A stretch of DNA of 64,000 bases from the NCBI RefSeq assembly GCF_026914185.1, contig NC_070570.1, forward strand, positions 992,001 to 1,056,000, read 5' to 3'. The stretch's first letter is position 1. Every line of letters begins with the position of its first letter. Both the position numbers and the translations under genes were made by a program. Below the pieces are notes generated by a model, which searched no databases, was not told the origin of the DNA, and saw only the letters and a program-made list of their open reading frames with translations. Source of the DNA: Puccinia triticina. Lineage: Eukaryota > Basidiomycota > Pucciniomycetes > Pucciniales > Pucciniaceae. This document shows, one piece after another, positions 34,211 to 44,691 of the stretch.

Positions 34211-37200
34211 CCGTCGTTCTAACTGCTTTGTTCGAGCTTCTAAGAGTTCTTCCGTAGTTTTGATTTCCGTCCAATCAATTCCTAGATAGGTGTCCATCTC
34301 CAGATCAACTGGTAAAACTGCTTTTTGTCCAAAAACAAGCTCAAACGGCGAGTATCCTGTGGTTCGCTTTGTTGATATTCGGTCGGAAAAGAGCACTAAA
34401 GGCAGATATTCTCTCCATTTTCCTCCAGATTCGCCGCACATCTTGATCAAGGTGTCTTTAATTGGTCAATGTCCTCTTTCAATCATTCTGTTGGCCTCAG
34501 GATAGTAAGGTGTAGGTGGTTTAAAATTTGCACCAATCTTTTCTACAGCTTTGATAAACTCATTCTTGAATTCAGGTCCATTGTCTGCAGTAACCGTCTT
34601 GATTGCCCCGTATCGATAAACCCATTCTTCCAAGAGAAACTTTGCGATTGTTGCGGATGTTAGCTTGACCAAAGGTGCTGCTTCCACCCATCCTGATAAG
34701 TCATCTCGAGCCACAAGTAGATATTTATATCTTCCAGCCTTGATGTGACAGACGTCCAGCGCTACTCGTCCGAATAAAGTGTTTTCGCCAGTTGGATTTC
34801 GAATTTCCCTAGGTACTAGTGGGTCTCTCTTTTGACAGGGTTCACAGCTTTGTACCCATAAACGGACTTTTTTCTTCAGACTTGGCCACCAAAATCGGCA
34901 GACTAGGTGTTGGTATGTTTCTTCACGTCCTCGATGACCAAGCTCCTCGTGAAACTTCTGTAAGAGTCTACTTTGATAAGATATGTTTGAGATTACTAGT
35001 TGCGCCATTGGAGAGTGTCTACGCATCAGTCGTCCATCTTGAATAAAGTAGTTGACTGATTTCCGCCTGAGTTTCTGAAATTCTTGAGGATCCAAGCTTT
35101 CAGGTTTACGTAACGTTTGCAAATAGTCCTTGAGATCTTTCCAAAATCCAGGTGCCTCCCATTCCAAAAGATGCGTAGAAGCTGAAATCATTTTGAACCA
35201 AGAGCAGGCTTTGATTACTGGTTCCTCTTCGTCGAAATCTTCCGCGTCCTTGTAGAATTTGTCTTCCTCATCACTTATTGGTCGTCTTGACAAGGCATCC
35301 GGCATAGTGAATGTTTTACCAGGTTTGTGAACCATGTCAAATGAGAAAAGCTGAATGAATGCTACCCATCTGGTCATAGGTGCATTTGGAAGGGATGGTG
35401 AGTTGATCATTTGGATTAAAGATTGTGCATCCACTTGCAACTCAAAGTGTTGACCCCACAGTAGTGTTTGTAGTTTCTTGAGGATCCTGGCTACGCCACA
35501 GAGTTCTAGCTTTGGCTGAGAATATTTTGACTCCACCGGCGAGAAGACAACTGATTCATAAAGGACTGGTTGAATAAGTCCTGTTTCTAGTTCTTGTTGA
35601 GAAAGTACTCCTCCTGCCGCAATGAAGCTGGAATCCACAGCTAAGATAATAAGTCCGGCATCTTCAGAATAGTCAAGGCTTTTCAAGGTGATGTCTTCTC
35701 CAATGATCTCTTTGAGCCGGTTGAAAGCTTGATCACAGTCCTTGTCCCAGACCCATTCGATATCCTTTCGTGTGAGCTTTCTGAGAGGTGCAGCAATCTC
35801 TGACAGATTTTTGATAAAAATTCTGACATAGGTTACTATTCCCAGGAAGCCTCGAAGTTCTGTGACATTATTCGGAGTAGGCCAGGTTAAGATTTTGTTT
35901 TTCTTCTGGGATGACACACGCCTTCCTTCTCTGCAGACCACGTGTCCAACAATGTCCAAAGCGGGTACACAACACGCAAACTTCTTTCCTGAGATGGTAA
36001 GTCCTGCTTCTTCAATCTGAAATAAAACTCTTTCAAGAGTTTGAGCGTATTCCCAAATAAACCGCCGAATTCCCGGATTTTCTTCTAGTGTCTCATAATT
36101 GTATGTTGAAACAGGTCCTTTTATACCGCCATCGTCAATAAATACGCCTACGTGTTCCGGTATCTTGTCCTGGAGGATCCACATCATTTGGGCTTGGTAA
36201 ACCGCCACAGAATTTTTTGCTCCTTGGGGAAGCCTTGTAAGTTGGAATCTTCCTAGTGGTGTATCAAAGGTGGTTAAGGGTCTTGACTCTGGGGCCAATT
36301 CTCTTTCGTCGTAGCCGCCCATGATATTGCCTAGTCCGTAACAGGCGCGCCCTGCAAAGGATTCCACAAATTCTTTTGTTGCAGGAGGTAGCCCAGCATC
36401 CTTGATGGTGACCTTGTTCATTTCTTGTAAGTCATGAACAATTCTTAGTTTTCCATCATGCTTGAGGACACAGAAAACTGGGCTGGAGTAGCTGGATGTT
36501 GATTGTTCGTAAAGTTTGTTTCGTATATGTTCCCGTACTTGCTCCACGTATTTGTCCTTAATTGCCGCAGGTATTGGAATTGGTTTTTTCTGCCAAGGTT
36601 GGTGATCTACTACTGGTATAATATACGGTAGACCATAGGAATGCTTCAAGAGTCCTCTCTCCTCCGGGGTGAATGCTATTGCTTTTTCCCGAATTACAAT
36701 TAAGTGCTTGAAGAGCTTCAATTCTTCTTCCCAAAGCCATCCTTCTGGTCCAAAGTTGACTACCTTCAGGCGTTCTTCTGTAATCCTGGCAGTGGGTTCG
36801 AATTCTGGAGGATCTGGTGTGAGTGGTGTCTTGTACGGATCTCGTGAGAGTGGTGGTCGTTGAAGAGGTGGATTTAGCATTTGAGGAATGGGTTGGTTGA
36901 TGGGCCGGATTTTCTTTGCCACAGGCTTGTACTTGGTCATGCACCATAGGTTTCCGTCTTTCCAGCTCTGACATAATTTGGTTTGAACCGTTAATCCTAG
37001 GCCTTTCACAAATAGACGTCCCATCTCTTGGTAGCCAATTGGTTTTGTTGGTCGAGATAATTGTACAGTATTGATAGATGAAATCGGTCCGGAGATCTTG
37101 GAAGTTTGAAATTTTTTATCGTGTTTTATCGTTTTCATATCGGTAAGTCCAGTCGTGCTTGTTTTACAGACTTTTAATAGTAGAAGGAAAATAATCAATA

Positions 37201-37372
37201 TGTTCTTTTTTAATAGCATCAATTTAAAGAAACATTTTTTAGTTTGTTTTGGTAGTTTTTTGAATAAGTCAAGAGAAAATGTTTTGAGCCAGTCTAGAAA
37301 ACCCGGCGTTCGAGATATAACCCGCTCAACTAGCTTCAGTGAGTTATTCCCTAGGTGAACACCGGTGATCAT
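34190..37372 (-). pseudogene. gypsy pol: reverse transcriptase, RNase H, integrase (disabled)
   Basis: From ATG 37372 the minus strand encodes 968 codons to a TGA at 34468-34466. The same frame continues (PIKDTLIKMCGESGGKWREYLP) to the insertion point near 34211. RT is at about residues 230-520, with LPQGAKNS and the FIDDGG active site. The motif A position reads GLGNIMGGYDER, where this type normally has Asp before IMGGYD (AAT at 36328-36326), so one catalytic carboxylate looks lost. RNase H follows (VDSSFIAAGGVLSQ, KLELCGVARIL, VDAQSL). The integrase has an HHCC finger (FHEELGHRG...CEPCQK) and a D,D,E core (LDVCH, ADNGPEF, EANRMIE). Start is by probable -1 frameshift from the protease frame or by reinitiation at the overlapping ATGA. 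Confidence 0.92.
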
Positions 37373-38511
37373 AAAAAATGCTGAATAGATTTCTTCGTAA
37401 ACATTCGATGTTCTTCATTATCCGCCCGGTTAGGAGTCGATCCAGTAAATGGCCTTATTACATTGGCACTAAGGTCCTTCCTGTTATCCCAGCCTCGTCC
37501 GTGACCAATCCTAGCTAGAGGTACAGATATTCTCCTTCCTTTAGTTCCTTGGAAAGAGAGTGTTTCACCGGTTTCATGGTACTCCAAAGTGCAGTTGTAG
37601 TCAAAAAGAAAAGGTCGTCCTAGGATACAGTCCTGTGCTTTTGGCGAAACAAAAAGATGGGCTGGACCGGAAAATCGTCCGATTCCTACTGGACAGTTTT
37701 CAGCTACACCGGTTATATCACACCTAGCTCCGCCGACTCCTTTCATAGGTATGTTAACTGATACTATCTCTAGATCCAAGTCATCTGCTACAGTTTGAGG
37801 CATGACATTAACCATGGAGCCAGAATCAACCATAAAGTCAACCTTAGCTCCACCAATTTCGGCTGTTACGTATCCTAAGGCGCAGCTATAGTAGCAAGGG
37901 TCCGATGGATCTTCTTCTTGCGGAGGGTTGGCCATTGCCGCGGCAACCTTGGTAGTTTCTGTAGCCATGTAAGTTGTAGTATTCTTTCCTTGGAGACGTC
38001 CTTGTAACTTAGCAATGATTTGCTCCGTATAAGATGGCGAAATAGCTGTGAGTTGAGCAAATGTTGTTGGGATTTTAACATGATCTAAATCCTGTAGCAA
38101 GGTGTTTTCTGGCGAATCCTTCTTGGTAACGGGTGGAGTTTGGGCTCGACTCCAAACTTTCTCTGTTGCTCTTCTTGGAGTTTCCTTTTGAGTAAGGTCG
38201 GCTATCTCGTCTTCTTGATCCACATCCATATCATCTTTTTCGGGTTCCTGGATCCTAACGTTACGACGACCTTTCTGGGCTTCAGATCGAGTAATTGCGT
38301 GAGTTTTAAGGTAGTTCTCGGCTCCAATTTGAGGTGGTTGCCAGTCAATGGTCTGCGCTGAAGTTTGCTCAACTGGACCATTCCCTGTTGAGGTGTTTCC
38401 TGATTGTCTTGATTCCGCCAGATTCCTTATTGCATCTTGCATTTGAGGGTCCGCCGAAGCTGTTGCCACTACCGATTGTATAGGTCTAGAAGATACCCAA
38501 GGTATTTGTTG
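37369..38511 (-). pseudogene. gypsy protease region, in frame with gag after a TGA
   Basis: This frame is the direct continuation of gag past the TGA at 38514-38512. It contains an aspartic protease with VDFMVDSGSMVNVMPQ (Asp-Ser-Gly active site) and the flap-like CILGRPFLF. It ends at a TGA (37371-37369) that overlaps the pol ATG (37372-37370). Upstream of the protease the sequence is charged and probably disordered. The 38514 stop fits CGA-to-TGA, so an ancestral gag-pro fusion is likely. Confidence 0.85.
37372..37378 (-). promoter_or_regulatory. candidate -1 programmed frameshift site TTTTTTA
   Basis: On the minus strand the pro frame ends CAT TTT TTA TGA. The heptamer T TTT TTA has the X XXY YYZ form and phase of known -1 slippery sites. 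A -1 slip enters the pol frame exactly at ATG ATC. No downstream structure was modelled. Confidence 0.55.
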
Positions 38512-39909
38512 TCAGTTTGGCAAGAAGTAATCCTTGCCCCTGCGAATCACTAATCCTTGGCGTTCATCCTTAGCTAGATCAGGACATTTAAAGGTTGTAT
38601 GCCCATCCCGTAGACAATAGTAGCAAATCTTGCTTTCATATAATGGAGTTGCCGGTTGAGTATTTCCGCGGGCAAATTCAGGTTTGTCGGAAGATCCAGG
38701 TTGATTGTAGGAGACAGGTAGAACACTTCTCAATTGTTGTTTAAGAGCAGCAAGTTCTTGCATTACTTCATCCATTTTGTTGTCAACCACCTTAGCGGTG
38801 GGAGCTTCAGCAACCATTCGGTCTTGTCGTTGACTATCGCCTTTCTTTGCATCTAGAGATTTCTGCATTACTTGGTTGGATTTGGAAAAGCTTGAGAAGT
38901 TGACATAGCCTTCATCAATTCGGATTTCGGTTTCTGCCGCTGCCACAAGATCATCCCATTTGGGTGCCTTGTTGCTTCCATCCTTGGCTTTTGGGAGTTG
39001 CCCTTTGTTGACTAGGGTTTGTTTAATGCTTCTCTGACTTTCGTTTGAAAAGGCACTCAAGAATAACAGGGCCGCGTCCTCCTCCTTGCTAATATGATCA
39101 TTCTTGACAAGGTACTTGAGGATTGAGGTAAATTTTCCAAGGTAAGATTTGTAATTTCGGTAGTTCGTAATCCCGCTCTTGGCTTGTTGTTTAGTCAATT
39201 TGATTAGGTCGTCGGTGGTGTACATAATGGTATTATCTAAGTCCCCCCACATTTTGACCATTTCTTTTCGTAATTTTTTCCAGTCGCAGTCGTCGTATCC
39301 GTCCATCTCCTCAAGTTCGCTCTTGAGTTCCTCCGTCCGCACAAATTGTCCAATCTGAAGCGCCTTATTGTAATCCGTCGCTTGGAAAGCATTGGCCGTT
39401 CTTTCAAAACGTTTTAAGAGCTTCATGAATTGGTTGCCATCATAGAAGAGACCAGGTTCCTTAATAATGACCGGTTTGACTTGTTGGACCGCTGGTGGTT
39501 GGTAGTACTGCGGATAAAAAGCTTGTGGGTGCTGAATAGGTGGTTGCTGAAACGGTGGGGGTGGGACCGGTTGTTGTCGTTGTTGAAATTGAGGTTGATA
39601 CATAGGTTCTTGAATATTTTCCGTGTTGTGAATTCCGTACCCGGATATAGGTTGACGTGGGGTGTTGTTACGTTGCGGTAAGTTAGTGTTTTGAGGAGTT
39701 TCGTCTGAATCTGACAATTCATCTTCATATTGGTCTCTGAGTTGAAGGTCGATTCCCTTTCCTTTGTCTTTTCTGGGTGGTGCAGGTGGATTCGTTGTAT
39801 CCGTATTCCAATTCAAGGCTGAAGTTCCGGCCGCAGGTCTGTTCCTAAAAGGGGTCGATGGAGGAGCGAATCCATTTTCCAAATCTGGTGCGCTGAACGG
39901 TAAACTCAT
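38512..39909 (-). CDS. gypsy Gag
   Basis: ATG 39909 opens 465 codons. The N-terminal third is Pro/Gln-rich (repeated PPPPFQQPPIQHP-like). A helical capsid-like region follows (about residues 150-330: FERTANAFQATDYNKALQIGQFV, DDLIKLTKQQAKSGITNYRNYKSYLGKF). A single CCHC zinc knuckle CYYCLRDGHTTFKC lies near residue 435. Its order and length match Ty3/gypsy Gag. The TGA end is probably premature, since protease continues in the same frame. It would assemble retrotransposon particles and bind element RNA in the cytoplasm. Confidence 0.9.
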   Translation of the reverse strand: MSLPFSAPDLENGFAPPSTPFRNRPAAGTSALNWNTDTTNPPAPPRKDKGKGIDLQLRDQYEDELSDSDETPQNTNLPQRNNTPRQPISGYGIHNTENIQEPMYQPQFQQRQQPVPPPPFQQPPIQHPQAFYPQYYQPPAVQQVKPVIIKEPGLFYDGNQFMKLLKRFERTANAFQATDYNKALQIGQFVRTEELKSELEEMDGYDDCDWKKLRKEMVKMWGDLDNTIMYTTDDLIKLTKQQAKSGITNYRNYKSYLGKFTSILKYLVKNDHISKEEDAALLFLSAFSNESQRSIKQTLVNKGQLPKAKDGSNKAPKWDDLVAAAETEIRIDEGYVNFSSFSKSNQVMQKSLDAKKGDSQRQDRMVAEAPTAKVVDNKMDEVMQELAALKQQLRSVLPVSYNQPGSSDKPEFARGNTQPATPLYESKICYYCLRDGHTTFKCPDLAKDERQGLVIRRGKDYFLPN

Positions 39910-40509
39910 GTTGTCTTGTTGATTCCTAGTTTCGTAATATCACGATCTGTTGATAACTGGTTTTACTGTGCTCTGAAAAAGAAACAATAATATCTGGTCT
40001 CTGGTCTCTTTACCAGGGCAAATTGGGGGTTATTTCTTATATTTTGATATCAAAAATTACTTAACAATCTGGGAAGTACTGTTCAACAGTCTACCAATTT
40101 ATCCAAATTCCTAGGGTCGTTCTGCCCGTCTTTTGGTTTAATAAATCAGGCTGCTCCTTCTAGTAGTTCCAAAGTTCTCTTCAACAGACCCCTAACTTAT
40201 CCAGATTCCTAAGGTCGTTCTGCCCGTCTCCTGGTTTAATAAGTTATGCTGCTTCTTCAAGATCCTCGTCTCAGAGTGGTCGTAACGTTTCTTTTCAGAG
40301 GTACGTAATTCGTTTCGTAAGATGGTGTCTAATATTTGACTAGTTGTCCAACAGAATAACTGAATATGCCGTTGAGTTTGTAGATTTTGTCGATGAATTT
40401 GATCCTTTCGCCGCTAGAAGTCGTTTTCCTTTGACGTTAGTTCAAGTCGTTGAAATCGGTAATACGGTGTTGATCAAAAAAGGTTATCCTATCACGTTGG
40501 GGACTCCCT
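39910..40509 (-). other. gypsy 5' leader and primer-binding region
   Basis: About 600 bp lie between the 5' LTR and gag. They hold two related direct copies (about 40090-40150 and 40190-40250, sharing CCTA(G/A)GGTCGTTCTGCCCGTCT). The sequence next to the LTR on the minus strand starts AGGGAGTCCCCAACGTGATA; I did not match it to a tRNA. Confidence 0.5.
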
Positions 40510-40599
40510 TGTAAGACTCAAAAGTGGTTGTGAAACCCTTTTGCTGAATGGAGAAGGGGATGAAGGAGGTGCAAGCTCTGCCCTTCTATACTACCAGCT

Positions 40600-40630
<31 letters not shown>

Positions 40631-41408
40631 TTAATAAGTGATAGGAGTGGTTAGCTCAAGATAAGTTTCTCGTGACACAGTATAAAAAAGTTGTTATTCA
40701 GTATGTAAGAGTTGTTATATGTAAGTGAGAGGGTTGAGTGGGTACGTAAGTGTTTTGGTTGATGGGTGAGTATAAAACTTGATGAGTAATAAACTGAGGA
40801 ACTACAAATGGGGGGAAGAGAGCTCCTTATATAGACAAATGTGAGGGATTTTGGCTCCAGGGCAGCCCCTGAGTGAGGTATTCTAGCTGGCCTGGACTGT
40901 ACAACATGAGGGAGTTAAGAGGGAGTGGCTGTGTACAATTTATGCAAGGGGTGCATACATGATGAGGGGCTGTGCCAGATGATGTCATAATTTATGCAAG
41001 GGGTGCATAAGCTGTGCAGGGAATGATCAGGTGATGTAATAAGACCAAACAAAGTGGAGTTAGAAGGAACTAGAATGCGGGGAACCATTCAGTTGAAGGG
41101 GCACAGCCTGCAGGGGCAGTGCTGCATGATGTCATGTACATAACAAACAAAACCAAACCTATATATGTAGTGGGGATAGAATGGTGCGGGGAATGTGACT
41201 TGGGGCGCCTGACAGGTGGTTGACTGGGTGCTACAGGTTGTCCAGAGGGTCTAACTTCCAGTGTAGTGGGGCTCCAGTGATGCTTCCAGTGGGGAATAGG
41301 GGTTAATTTAGCCGTGGAGTCCATTTATGGTGTCCAGTTGATGGTATCTTGAGGCCTTCTGTATGTACATGAGAAAAACTTTTGATTTTTCACATTTTGC
41401 GTACCACA
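40510..41408 (-). repeat. gypsy 5' LTR (minus orientation)
   Basis: Nearly identical to 28245-29144. A TATATAG-like motif near 40827-40834 occurs in both LTRs. Confidence 0.9.
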
Positions 41409-41412
41409 ACGC

Positions 41413-41911
41413 CCGTGAACACCCCATGTGGGGGCGTGCATGCCCTTCGACTCACACGACCTTGAGAAAGGGCGTGTGGTCCACCTGACCGGTCGGCATA
41501 ATCCCCCTTGAAGGATTGTTCCCACGCGCGCGGGAGACATCCTTCAAGGGTGTGTTACACCCAACCAGCGCCACACGCCCTTTCGAAGGGCGTGGGCGAG
41601 GGCGTGCCCCCGGGGGACGGGTGTGTGCTTATCAACACCTGTTCTTGCTCAGGCAAAGGCTGAGCCATGGCTTGTCCTGTGCCAAGACTGAGGGGTAGCT
41701 GGGCCTGGGTCCAGGCTGAGTAGCAGCTGTGCCTGGGACAAAGCTGAGGAGCAGCTTGTGAAAAATGCAAGCTAGAGGGTTCAGCTGTGCCAAAATGGGC
41801 ACTGAGCTGTGTGCCAGCCAGCCCTGAACTAGCAGATGGAGTAGCTTTGGAGCTGAAACCAGAGCTGTGTTATGTCAGTTGTCATCAACTGACTACTTTT
41901 TTTTCCTGGTG
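41413..41911. repeat. right end of the CACTA-like element
   Basis: Inverted match to 20794-21450. It includes a GGGGGCGTGCATGCCC palindrome, GGGCGTGTGG blocks, and diverged 28-bp units (AGCTGGGCCTGGGTCCAGGC, AGCTGTGCCTGGGACAAAGC) before the TIR. Confidence 0.85.
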
Positions 41912-41914
41912 GTA

Positions 41915-43144
41915 GCACATCCCTTTCCTGGTCAACAAGTGTTTTTTAGAAGATTTTTCTGCACATTGTAAAATTTTGGGGCCAACAGATTTTTTTTGTC
42001 ATTTTTTGAAAAATTGGGTTTCTGACTCCCAAGCAATTTTCATAAATTCAATTTCCAACTCCCAAAATTTCCCCAGGACCAAAGATTGGTCCTGGGGAAT
42101 GTGGCCAGACATCAACATTTGGTGTTCTGGACCTCTGGTAAATTTGGGTGGTGGGCCAATCCGTTGCATTACAATATATGGGCCAATTTGTGTAATGTAT
42201 TGGCCATTATTTTGAAGGAAAAACTGTTAATTTCAACAAAAAATAGTGAATTTCCAATACTTTACAATAGATTACAATGCATTTTTGGCTGTATCAACAA
42301 ATATGGCCTGTGTCAGTTGTTATCAAGGGTATTTTAGGTTATTTTTCAAGCCCTCAAGGTTATGGTTAACTTTTGTTAGCAAAATCAATAACCACATTTC
42401 CTGTATTGTAACTTATTTTTCAATACTTTACAATACTTTACGTTAACAGGTAACTGTAACGGCCCACTGTTGCTAAAATGGTACATAAATAACCATCACT
42501 TCAAAGTTTTATGAATTTCCAACTTGTATCACCCAATAGTGGTCTTCAAGATTGAAATCATAAATTCATAAGCATGGAATCATAAGTGACTCTAGCAGGG
42601 ACATGCTTACACAATTCCAGCCAACAGCCGCTGATGAATTTATGTTTGTGTGATTATGATTTGATTTGATTTTGATGACCCCTAATAGTGCCAAGTGGTC
42701 TTTGGGCTTAGGCTCAATCATGAAATTATTTTATTAGTTACGTCTTGAGCATCTTCCATCATTTTATGAGCTCAGGGCCAGTTACAGTATTGTCAATGAG
42801 ACAATGTAAATCATTCACAAATCATAGCCTTCTTTGTATCCAAATGGTTGGGGTTGCTTTTTTTACTTTTTTCCATAGATCATGGCTGGAGTATAGAGAA
42901 GCACAGCAAGAGTCTCAAGGTTTATGGAAGAGCTTGATCTGATTTCAGGTAATAGACTCTTGTAATAAGACATTTTGATTCATGGTCATCTGCATTATGA
43001 TTGGAAAATAGGTGGTTTTCAATTTGGATATCTACTTGTTGGGAAATGTAAAAGTTTGGACAACACAAGAGCTTGGAATAAGTTCTGCTAAAAATATTGT
43101 TGTAATAAAAAGATTATTGAAAAATCAACAGGGCGGAGTCTCAT
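41915..43144. other. AT-rich intergenic, no gene seen
   Basis: Low-complexity AT-rich sequence without recognisable coding or TE ends. Confidence 0.45.
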
Positions 43145-43146
43145 TA

Positions 43147-44631
43147 GGGGGGTTCACGATTGGACTTCACCAGCAACTTTTATCACCTCACCAGTAGAGA
43201 TGCGCACACTGCACAATTAAATTTTTAGCCTCACACCAGGAGGATTTTAGGCTGGCTGAGCAAAGGAAACGTACTGGTGCCCATCACACCATGAACCTGG
43301 GCGGGTCAAGACCGGCCATCAATCTCACACACCTCAACCTATGAAAGGCCAATCATGGGGTCAACAAACACCCATACATGCACCCCACTCAATGACCAAC
43401 CTGGTCTTTGGGTGGATACATACTCCACTCGATGACTTTGGTTCATCAAGTGGATCACCACTACCCGGTCATTGAGTGGGGTATGTATCCACTCAATGGC
43501 CGGACCGGTTCATCGGTGTGGATCCACTCGATGGCCGGATTGGCTCATCGGTGTGTGTCCACTCGATGGCCGGACTGGGTCATCGGTGTGTATCCACTCG
43601 ATGGCCGGACCGGGTCATCGAGTGGATACACACTCCACTCAATGACCAAGCCGTCATTGAGTGCACACACCCCGATTACTCCACTCAATGACCCGGTCCG
43701 GCCATCGAGTGGATACACACCCCACTTGATGACCGGCTCGGTCATCAAGTGGATAAATACTCCACTTGATGACCCGGTCCGGCTATCGAGTGGATACACA
43801 CTCCACTCAATGGCCGGACCAGGACATCGAGTCAAGTAGTTATCCACTCGATGGCCAATCCGGTCATCAGGTGGATATTCACTCCACTTGATGTCCCGTT
43901 CGGTTCATCAAGTGGAGCGGGTAGCCCACTCGATGACCAACCCAGTCATTGGTGGAGTAGTTACCCACTTGATGACCAACTTGGTCATTGGTGGAGTAGT
44001 TATCCACCCGATGACTGGGTTGGATGACCAACTTGGTCATTGGTGGAGTAGTTATCCACTCAATGACCGGGTTGGTCATTGAGTGGAGTGTATGTGTCCA
44101 CTCAATGACCTGGTCCGGCCATAGAGTTGGTATGGATGACCCAATCGGGTCATTGAGTGGAGTGTGTACCCACTCGATGACCCGGTCCGGTTATCAAGTC
44201 GAGTATGTAGTTATCCACTTGATGACCGGCTAGGTCATCGAGTGGAGTGTGTGCAGTTGACGGCCAACCCGGGTCATTGAGTGGAGTGTGTGCAGTTGAT
44301 GGCCAACCCGGGTCATCAAGTGGAGTGTGTATCCACTCGATGACCAGGTTAGGGGTGTTTGCGTGTGTCCGATCACCGGTGTTGGGGAAGAGTTGAGTGT
44401 GTACCTGACCCAATGACCTGTGTTGACCAGCCATCAGATGGAGTTATGCATTCCAGGTGATGACTGGTATTGACCGGTCATCAGAAGGGGTGCCGTAAAA
44501 TTTTGCTGGTCCCTGTTGGATGACCAGCAAAGTTTTACCATTTCTGGTGGTAATTTTATGGCCCAAATGTGCACCAGCAAGGAAGATTTTATGGGGTCAC
44601 CAGGAGCCAAAAATCCAATTGTGAACCCCCC
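43147..44631. mobile_element. TIR element with palindromic core, TA-flanked
   Basis: Ends GGGGGGTTCACGATTGGAC (left) and TCCAATTGTGAACCCCCC (right) are inverted repeats of about 20 bp flanked by TA on both sides. Similarity continues inward around CACCAGCAA and CTGGTG. A TA duplication is typical of Tc1/mariner-type MITEs. No transposase. Most of the interior is palindromic array B. Confidence 0.7.
43390..44480. repeat. palindromic minisatellite, GGTCATCGAGTGGA family, array B
   Basis: Units such as GGTCATCGAGTGGATACACACTCCACTCAATGACC repeat with CGGTCCGG-type linkers. It is the same design as arrays A and C but with GAGTGGA in place of GAGGGGA. Confidence 0.9.
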
Positions 44632-44691
44632 TATTATGTATTTTGCATAGGATTGAGGAATATGTATATACCCAAATGGGTATTGAAGTTG

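Larger units (their letters stand above)
28245..41408 (-). mobile_element. 13.2-kb Ty3/gypsy LTR retrotransposon, minus orientation
   Basis: LTRs of 900 and 899 bp (28245-29144 and 40510-41408) begin TGTAAGACTC and end GTACCACA on the plus strand. They differ by about two transitions and a small indel, so the insertion is young. A 4-bp direct repeat ACGC flanks it (28241-28244 and 41409-41412). Coding runs on the minus strand as gag, protease, RT, RNase H and integrase, from 39909 down to 32150. The size is unusual because of a 3-kb region between pol and the 3' LTR that holds an opposite-strand gene, and a 1.5-kb LTR-like insertion within pol. Confidence 0.93.
20794..41911. mobile_element. 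non-autonomous CACTA-like element, about 2.2 kb, enlarged by copia and gypsy insertions
   Basis: The ends are CACCAGGAAAAATCAGTAGTC on the left and the complement of CACCAGGAAAAAAAAGTAGTC on the right. They are flanked by the 3-bp direct repeat GTA (20791-20793 and 41912-41914). End similarity continues inward for several hundred bases through GATGACAACTGACAT, the 28-bp repeats, a GAGCAAGAACxGGxxTTGATAA stretch and a GGGGGCACGCCC/CCCTTCGAAA block. A 3-bp duplication and long subterminal repeats point to the CACTA (EnSpm) superfamily; the ends start CACC rather than CACTA. Subtracting the copia (with duplication) and gypsy insertions leaves about 2.2 kb with no transposase, so it must be mobilised in trans. 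A 1.0-kb relative lies at 50403-51414. Confidence 0.8.

Noticed and set aside
43147..43152. PIF/Harbinger assignment for the GGGGGG-ended element
   Set aside because: Flanks share only TA, not a TAA/TTA trinucleotide, so a TA-type duplication fits better.
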